A stretch of DNA of 64,000 bases from positions 310,001 through 374,000 of the forward strand of contig JAQOOI010000062.1 in assembly GCA_028554645.1 (NCBI GenBank), given 5' to 3'. This stretch comes from Omphalotus guepiniiformis (Eukaryota > Basidiomycota > Agaricomycetes > Agaricales > Omphalotaceae). The position numbers were made by a program, and so were the translations under genes. Below, piece by piece: positions 59,295 to 64,000 of the stretch. How positions within the stretch are numbered: the stretch's first letter is position 1; every line of letters begins with the position of its first letter. The notes beneath the pieces were generated by a model. The model searched no databases. It saw nothing but the letters and a program-made list of their open reading frames with translations, and had not been told where the DNA came from.

Positions 59295-59855
59295 TCACTC
59301 ATTCACACTATAATCAGGAAAGTCATCATAACCAGGCAATCGACCACCATTATCCTTTATCATCTTCCCTGGATTGTCACCATGAGGCCAATTATCCACT
59401 CCAGGTAGACTTCCATCTCCATCCTTCACCATCTTCCCCGGATTGTCCCCGTGAGGCCAATCATCCACCCTCGGTAGCCTTCCACCATTATCCTTTATCA
59501 TCTTTCCCGGATTGTCTCCATGCGGCCAATTATCGACTCCTGGCAAACTTCCGTCCCCATCTTTCACCATCTTGCCTGGATTATCCCCGTGAGGCCACTC
59601 ATCCACCCCAGGAAGCCTTCCACCGTTGTCCTTTATCATCTTCCCCTGGTCGTCTCCGTGAGGCCAATTATCTACCCCTGGTAGACCTCCGTCTCTATCT
59701 TTCACCATCTTTCCTGGGTTATCGCCGTGAGGCCAGTCGTCGACGCCCGGGAGATCATCGTTCGCACGTGTACGGTTTCGGGCTGATTCGTCATCGTGGT
59801 TGTTTGTGCTGGTGCGGCGGCGATCGTCGCTAGCTGTGTGGTTCTGGTGGGGCAT
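59295..59855 (-). CDS. Protein of six 23-residue repeats, unknown function
   Basis: Single exon, 186 residues, ATG at 59855. A hydrophilic N-terminus (MPHQNHTASDDRRRTSTNNH) shows no signal peptide. Then come six units of 23 residues with core LPGVD-x-WPHGDNPGKM-x-KD, and a partial seventh ending LPGYDDFPDYSVNE. Units alternate: those followed by MVKD then (G/R)DG, and those followed by MIKDNGGR, so the true period is 46 residues. Base differences between units fall mostly at third codon positions, which points to selection on the protein. No Lys-Arg Kex2 sites, no transmembrane part, no domain I recognise. Charge is mixed and the unit is rich in Gly, Pro and Asp, so it is likely disordered. 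Confidence 0.75.
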   Translation of the reverse strand: MPHQNHTASDDRRRTSTNNHDDESARNRTRANDDLPGVDDWPHGDNPGKMVKDRDGGLPGVDNWPHGDDQGKMIKDNGGRLPGVDEWPHGDNPGKMVKDGDGSLPGVDNWPHGDNPGKMIKDNGGRLPRVDDWPHGDNPGKMVKDGDGSLPGVDNWPHGDNPGKMIKDNGGRLPGYDDFPDYSVNE

Positions 59856-59908
59856 TGAGGACGAAGGGTGGGATTCGGATTGCTAATGTCGTAGGCGGCG
59901 TATGTATG

Positions 59909-59916
59909 TTTATATA
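59909..59916 (-). promoter_or_regulatory. TATA box of the 23-residue-repeat gene
   Basis: TATATAAA on the minus strand, 54 nt before the ATG at 59855; supports this ATG as the real start. Confidence 0.5.
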
Positions 59917-60002
59917 CGGATAGCAAGGTACGTTATAATTTCAAAGGTTGGAGCGGCCCCACAGTTACATCGCATATGTCTTCATAATTACCGCGGAGTG
60001 CT

Positions 60003-60098
60003 TAGTCCATATGAAGATCCCGAACCCGAACATACTCTGCTCTCAGCGACACTTCGAACTTCTCAACGCACAAAGACATTTCACGCATGCGCAAAGCA
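60003..60098 (-). repeat. Extra copy of the SAE2 downstream region
   Basis: On the minus strand this matches 12965-13070 (TGTCTTTGT, TCGCTGAGA, CGGGATCTTCATATGGACTA) and the corresponding piece of arm 2 near 62175-62280. It lies beyond the MIF4G stop, so the SAE2-tail module flanks the MIF4G gene on both sides here too. The remaining bases of 59856-60326 show no gene. Confidence 0.7.
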
Positions 60099-60326
60099 AA
60101 ACGGGCAAAACGACCTATCACTCACCGTTCTTCTGCTGCTTCTTCAGCTTCGCCTCGCTCAAAGTCTGCCGCTGTCCAGGTTTAACATTGGCTTCCTTAC
60201 ATTCGCCTCAAACCTCAGACTTAACCTACAAATGTTGTACAAACGGCATGATATCCTGTGCGTAACATCTTCAGTTGCATGCGTAATTCAGTAGCCAGGC
60301 GACAAATACAGGGTGAGAGAGAGAGG

Positions 60327-61982
60327 TTACATCCATTTTCTTGCGCGAAGCTCATCAATTAGAGTCTGAAAAGCAAAGCTCATGATTCAGCAAAAGCAAT
60401 GTGGGGGAAGACAAGAAGAAATTTGGAAAGGAAAGAGGCGACGAGTCTGAAAAATCAATCACCCACCCGTAACTTTCCCTTCATGTCGATGCCGATGTCT
60501 GTGGTATACGGACTTTGAGGCCACGCAAGCTCCTTCATGCGCTCAAAACACACGTCCATCCGCCCGCGGGTCCTCTTATTACGTAGTTCCGGCCGCGACG
60601 ACCAGGCTGGGGATACTAACAGAGCGTCCAGCCCCTCGATACAAACACAAACTGAAGTCCCCGCCTCTAAAGGACTGACCAACCGCTCCATGCAGTCAAG
60701 CATAACCCACTCCGGAAGTATTTTCTTTTCATTGAGAGTCCTAAGCAAATTGAGTAGACGCAGTAGTTTCGCTGATTGTTCACTTTCATTTCTTCCAACC
60801 TCTTCGTCCCAGTCAACAGGTCCAGAGTCTGTCTCATTCGATGCTTGGTAATTGCTTGATGATGCGAAAGAAACCCATCGCTCGAAATCCACTTTGCATC
60901 TGTGTATCAGAAGCTTCTTGAATAGTCGTCCACCTCCCATAGGGTTCCCTTCTACATCTCTTGTCTCCGAGTCCCGAACGTTTGAATCAATGTTCTTCGC
61001 CATGTCTTCGCATATCGTTCCATACTGTGGAATTTCGCCTTTGACGGTCATCTCGTATATGACATTGACTACGTCCTTCAGCGTCCGGGCATCTGTCTCG
61101 CATCGGCTTTTGTTTACGAGGTCAATGAGTGGTTTACTGTCTATATAAAGGTTTGTTCCATATTTCAGGATCAACGCCTTGGTCTGCATTCCCACTGGCG
61201 TCTCCATTGAGCCACTGTGAGCGAAAGGGGGTATATGGTCCTGTATGGGCACTGGAGCGGATGTAGGCATAGGTGAAGACACAGGTTTTGTGGGGGTTTC
61301 AGACATTGGTGGAGGAGGCACCTGGCCTTCATCGATGTTGTCGACAACTGGCAATGGTGTATGCGCACGGGGAAGCTCCGCTGGCAATGGCGTGCATACA
61401 CGAGGAAGCGGAGTATTTTCAGGGCCTCGTCCAGCGGTCTCAGGCAAATTAGCTATAGCAGCCGTACGAAAAGTGGTCCTGGCAGTAATCTGTAAAACAG
61501 AAAAGGTTCAAAACCCAACTAGCATGAGTATTGACGAAGATTAAGTTGCATACCTGATTCTCTGAAATTGACCTACCACCTCCACCGCCAACCACTGTAC
61601 CATCCCCTGTCGAAGAAGCAGACACAGTTGTGAGTTCTGAGCTAACATCGGTGTTGTCCGTCGTAATGTTTTCAGCAGAATCGCCCAGGACTCCTTTGCC
61701 GTGCGAATGCCCAGCTGAGACTTTCAAGCGCTCACGCGCCAGTTCCCTCTTCACATCAGAAAGCTCAGAGCGGACCTCGTTGTACTGCTGTTTCAAGTCC
61801 AAATGCTCATTGCAGACATCGTTGTATTGTTCTTTCAAGTCCAGATTTTCGTTGTGGCGCAACTTCAGATCGCTGAGCGCGTCGAAGAGCTGCTTGCGGT
61901 AGAGGTCGCGTTCGGCGAGGATCTCGTCGCGTTCCTGTGTGAGAAGAGCCACTTCTTGATTGGCAGTAAGCTGAAGACGCAT
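60327..61982 (-). CDS. MIF4G-domain protein derived from eIF4G (paralogue 2)
   Basis: Inverted duplicate of the gene at 13208-14876, with the same three-exon plan. Start MRLQLTANQEVALLTQERDE at 61982. The coiled coil is slightly longer (an extra HLDLKQQYNEVRSEL-type heptad block), followed by the Gly run and TPLP repeats. The MIF4G part has KDVVNVIYEMTVKGE, GRLFKKLLIHRCKVDFERW, LPEWVMLDCMERLV and GRMDVCFERMKELAWP. The last exon, after acceptor TTTTCAG, reads TLIDELRARKWM and TAA; this LRARKW end resembles genuine eIF4G more than paralogue 1 does. No disabling change seen. The promoter with its TATA box was copied along with it. Possible eIF4A binding is inference. Confidence 0.7.
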
Positions 61983-62065
61983 CGTTGTGTGCAGTGTAAT
62001 CGTAGTGGTTTAAGGGCAACCTTGATGTTCTGGTGAATTCCCACACTACACGCGTTGTACACACC

Positions 62066-62072
62066 TTTATAC
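62066..62072 (-). promoter_or_regulatory. TATA box of MIF4G gene 2
   Basis: TATAAAG conserved with the box at 13110-13116, about 84 nt before the ATG at 61982. Confidence 0.5.
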
Positions 62073-62239
62073 GATTAACGCTGGACAACTCGGCGTGCTG
62101 CGTGCATAGTACTACTCCGTGTTTATAGATCTGTTGCGTGCACTCAAGCCACTAACTCAGTAACTAGTCCATATGACGATCCCAGCCATACTCGGTTCTC
62201 AGCGAAACACAATCATAAACTCGAGCGTCTCAACCGTGA

Positions 62240-62805
62240 CGCATACATACGCAAAGACATTTCACATATGCGTAATCCATTCTCAGAATGACAAGCGACA
62301 CGGAAAAAATGCAACCAAGTCAATTCACCAAGATTCGACAAATCCAAAAATTCCCTCTGAAACCATTTCCGTCTCTTCCATCGTCTCTTATACCTTCCAT
62401 GCTCCTTCATAGTCTCCCTTTCTATAGCCTGCCTTTTCTTCCGATGCATGACTTCCACCTGAGAGGTTGTTGTATGGAGGTAATAGCCCCAATACCGTCA
62501 TATTACTGGGACATCGAGATATCAGTATTGATAGTCCTTGAACTAAATACCAGGACTGCTTTACTCACATCTCGACACTCTTCACAGTCACCCGCGTCCA
62601 TCGCTTCCTCTGCTCTCTTCCGCGCACAAGTTCACCGTACTGGTGACTCAACCCATCGTTACGGTCCAGATTAATGATAGAAATGGTCTTGTCCTAGGTT
62701 TCCAAAAGCGATGAGCAAAAATAGCACCACTGCGAATATCCAACAACTTACGACGAGGATGGATTTCGGCCGTATCTCCCTCGGCCATTGTAAGCCGAAT
62801 AATCT
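62240..62805 (-). pseudogene. Truncated, internally deleted SAE2 C-terminal copy
   Basis: Read right to left: a GRGRYGRNPSSS-like exon end, then the LSHQY / RGRE region, then the YYEG exon start, here with TAATATGACGG (stop in place of Tyr). A deletion of about 270 nt jumps to VMHRKKRQAIERE. The deletion removes the SRHR...TPPNYW core. The natural stop TAG has become TGG (RYKRRWKRR). The first two-thirds of the gene are absent. It therefore cannot make a working SAE2. Confidence 0.8.
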
Positions 62806-62950
62806 TCAAGTTAATTCTACTCAGATTCTACTACTAGTTCGAATATATATGACATCGCATGTCCAATTACAGTAAACGTAGTACAGATTGCAAGTAAAAT
62901 ACACGAAATAATGCTACAAATATTGTATCCACCCTAGGGTAACTTCGGGA

Positions 62951-64000
62951 TCAATGTCTCGATCTCTTCGCCTGTGACTCCGACCCATTGAATACGCCCT
63001 TCCGCTTGCTCAAGGTGATGTGATATTCGTGACGCACACATTGTTCTTCAGGCCAGTTGTCAGAGTCTATGGCCTCCTGGAAGCGCTTTATCATCCAATC
63101 TGAGTTGAGCCTTTTCCCGCGTATGACACCCATGTCATCCCTCGCCTCCATGTCTTGACGGATTTCATCAGAGGCAACTTCATAATCCATGTTCCACTTG
63201 TCGGTTAACGCTTGGGAGAAAGCTTTATCCTCATACCGGATCGTGAACACGGTCTCGAGATCGCATACCAAGCCTCTAAGCGCAGTCGGAGGAAGTCCGG
63301 CACATTTGGCCATGTACTTGGTTAATATCTGGAATACCTTTCGTTGACCACCTGTAACACCTCCAGGAGCCTTGCTATTCTCAGCAGCTTGATCATAACA
63401 ATCACGCATTATTGTCTGAAGATCCTCTGCCGACAGAGTATTCTTTGTGTACCGAAGTATTGTCCAACACAACACATGGAAGAAACTCTCAAGGTCATCC
63501 TCGAGTTCGGGGAAGACAGGTCCTGAACCTGGAATGGGTGGTAAGAGCAGCCGAGCCGCAATAAATTGCCAGGTGCCCTAACAGCATAAAACTTGTCAAT
63601 CTCAAGTAAAGACCATGAAGACAATGACATACCGTGCGCACAGGTTGCCGTGCTCCCTCTCCCAGATCTGCGACCGGCTTAGAGAGGTCCCAATCAATCA
63701 GGTAACCTTGTCCATCTTTGCCAATCAAAATATTTCCTGCACTGATGTCCCGATGCAAGATCCCGGCCTCGTAGTATGCCTCTTGATGAGCTAATCGTAA
63801 TTAATCAGTCACAATGGGAAGAAAAGGTAGTAGTGAAAACACTCGCCTTTCATTGCATCTCTCACTGCAGAAGCCAACTTGCGAGTGCGGTCGAACTGTG
63901 TGATGTCTTCACCGACATCTTCTAGCATCAATCGATAATGTTGGTGTTGGCGGAGATTTCTGAGACCATCCGGAAGATCGACGTCGGTCATTTCAGTATG
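62951..64000 (-). CDS. FunK1-type fungal protein kinase, C-terminal part
   Basis: Truncated by the right edge. From the edge inward: DLPDGLRNLRQHQHYRLMLE and VGEDITQF; then, after a short intron, EAYYEAGILHRDISAGNILI (catalytic loop HRD with Asn) and GYLIDWDLSKPVADLGE, where FunK1 kinases have D-W-D in place of DFG. The next exon gives the activation segment and substrate region (GTWQFIAARLLLPPI, DDLESFFHVLCWTILRYT). The C-terminus is helical, ending KRKGVFNGSESQAKRSRH with a basic nuclear-type tail; stop at 62951. FunK1 is a kinase family expanded in Agaricomycetes, with mostly unknown substrates. The N-terminal lobe lies outside the window. Confidence 0.85.

Larger units (their letters stand above)
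60327..62805 (-). repeat. Segmental duplication, arm 2 (inverted)
   Basis: Counterpart of 12135-14876, about 46 kb away in opposite orientation. Homology begins at about 62805 (GATTATTCGGCTTAC region) and runs through intron, exon, intergenic spacer and the MIF4G gene. Confidence 0.85.

Noticed and set aside
59295..59855. Kex2-processed pheromone or repellent-type precursor
   Set aside because: No signal peptide and no KR/RR between units.
59948..60265. 105-codon plus frame
   Set aside because: It overlaps a copy of the SAE2 downstream noncoding region; not conserved as protein.

Overview
The window reads as nuclear DNA of a basidiomycete fungus, most likely an Agaricomycete. Genes are split by many introns of about 45-65 nt with GT(A/G)NGT donors. 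The families fit that group: a FunK1-type kinase, tandem DHA1 transporters, a MULE transposase with a SWIM finger, and tRNA genes with short introns. All intron joins were made by eye, without transcripts or database searches.

Layout. 1-0.9 kb: left-truncated SAP-domain gene (-). 1.34-10.10 kb: one Mutator-like element bounded by 65-nt terminal inverted repeats (54/65 identical). It holds a zf-GRF-like gene (+), a broken SPX-domain relic (-), an unassigned stretch, and a MULE/SWIM transposase (-). 10.10-12.84 kb: SAE2/CtIP homologue, its first ATG 5 nt beyond the right TIR. 13.2-14.9 kb: an eIF4G-derived MIF4G-domain gene. 15.4-21.3 kb: two tandem DHA1 MFS transporters. 21.6-22.2 kb: a 572-nt foldback element with CACTA ends and a TAA target duplication. 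22.5-23.9 kb: PEX19. 26.6-29.3 kb: ACS-family MFS transporter (-). 31.5-33.9 kb: OST-alpha/DUF300 membrane protein. 34.2-36.0 kb: two-finger GATA factor. 36-45.6 kb: gene-poor, with a second MITE-like element at 40.5-41.0 kb. 45.7-46.1 kb: orphan RA-like domain of a BCK1-type MAPKKK (-). 47.3-48.1 kb: Prx5-type peroxiredoxin with a peroxisomal C-terminus (-). 49.6-49.8 kb: weak small membrane-protein candidate. 51.4-53.2 kb: mitochondrial dicarboxylate carrier (-). 54.8-56.1 kb: PD-(D/E)XK-like fungal gene (-). 56.7-58.9 kb: secreted aspartic protease (-) between two inverted tRNA-Ala(UGC) genes. 59.3-59.9 kb: a 23-residue-repeat protein (-). 60.3-62.8 kb: an inverted copy of the SAE2-tail plus MIF4G segment. 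62.95 kb to the edge: FunK1 kinase (-).

The two structures that most deserve attention are the MULE, which carries host-like gene fragments and ends next to a DNA-repair gene, and the inverted duplication joining 12.1-14.9 kb to 60.3-62.8 kb. In the duplicate the SAE2 part has lost its catalytic-domain core while the MIF4G gene stays open. The 23-residue-repeat protein is the best candidate for an undescribed gene product. PEX19 (farnesylation box CIVT) and the peroxiredoxin (C-terminal AKL) both belong to peroxisome biology, but nothing indicates that they are linked.
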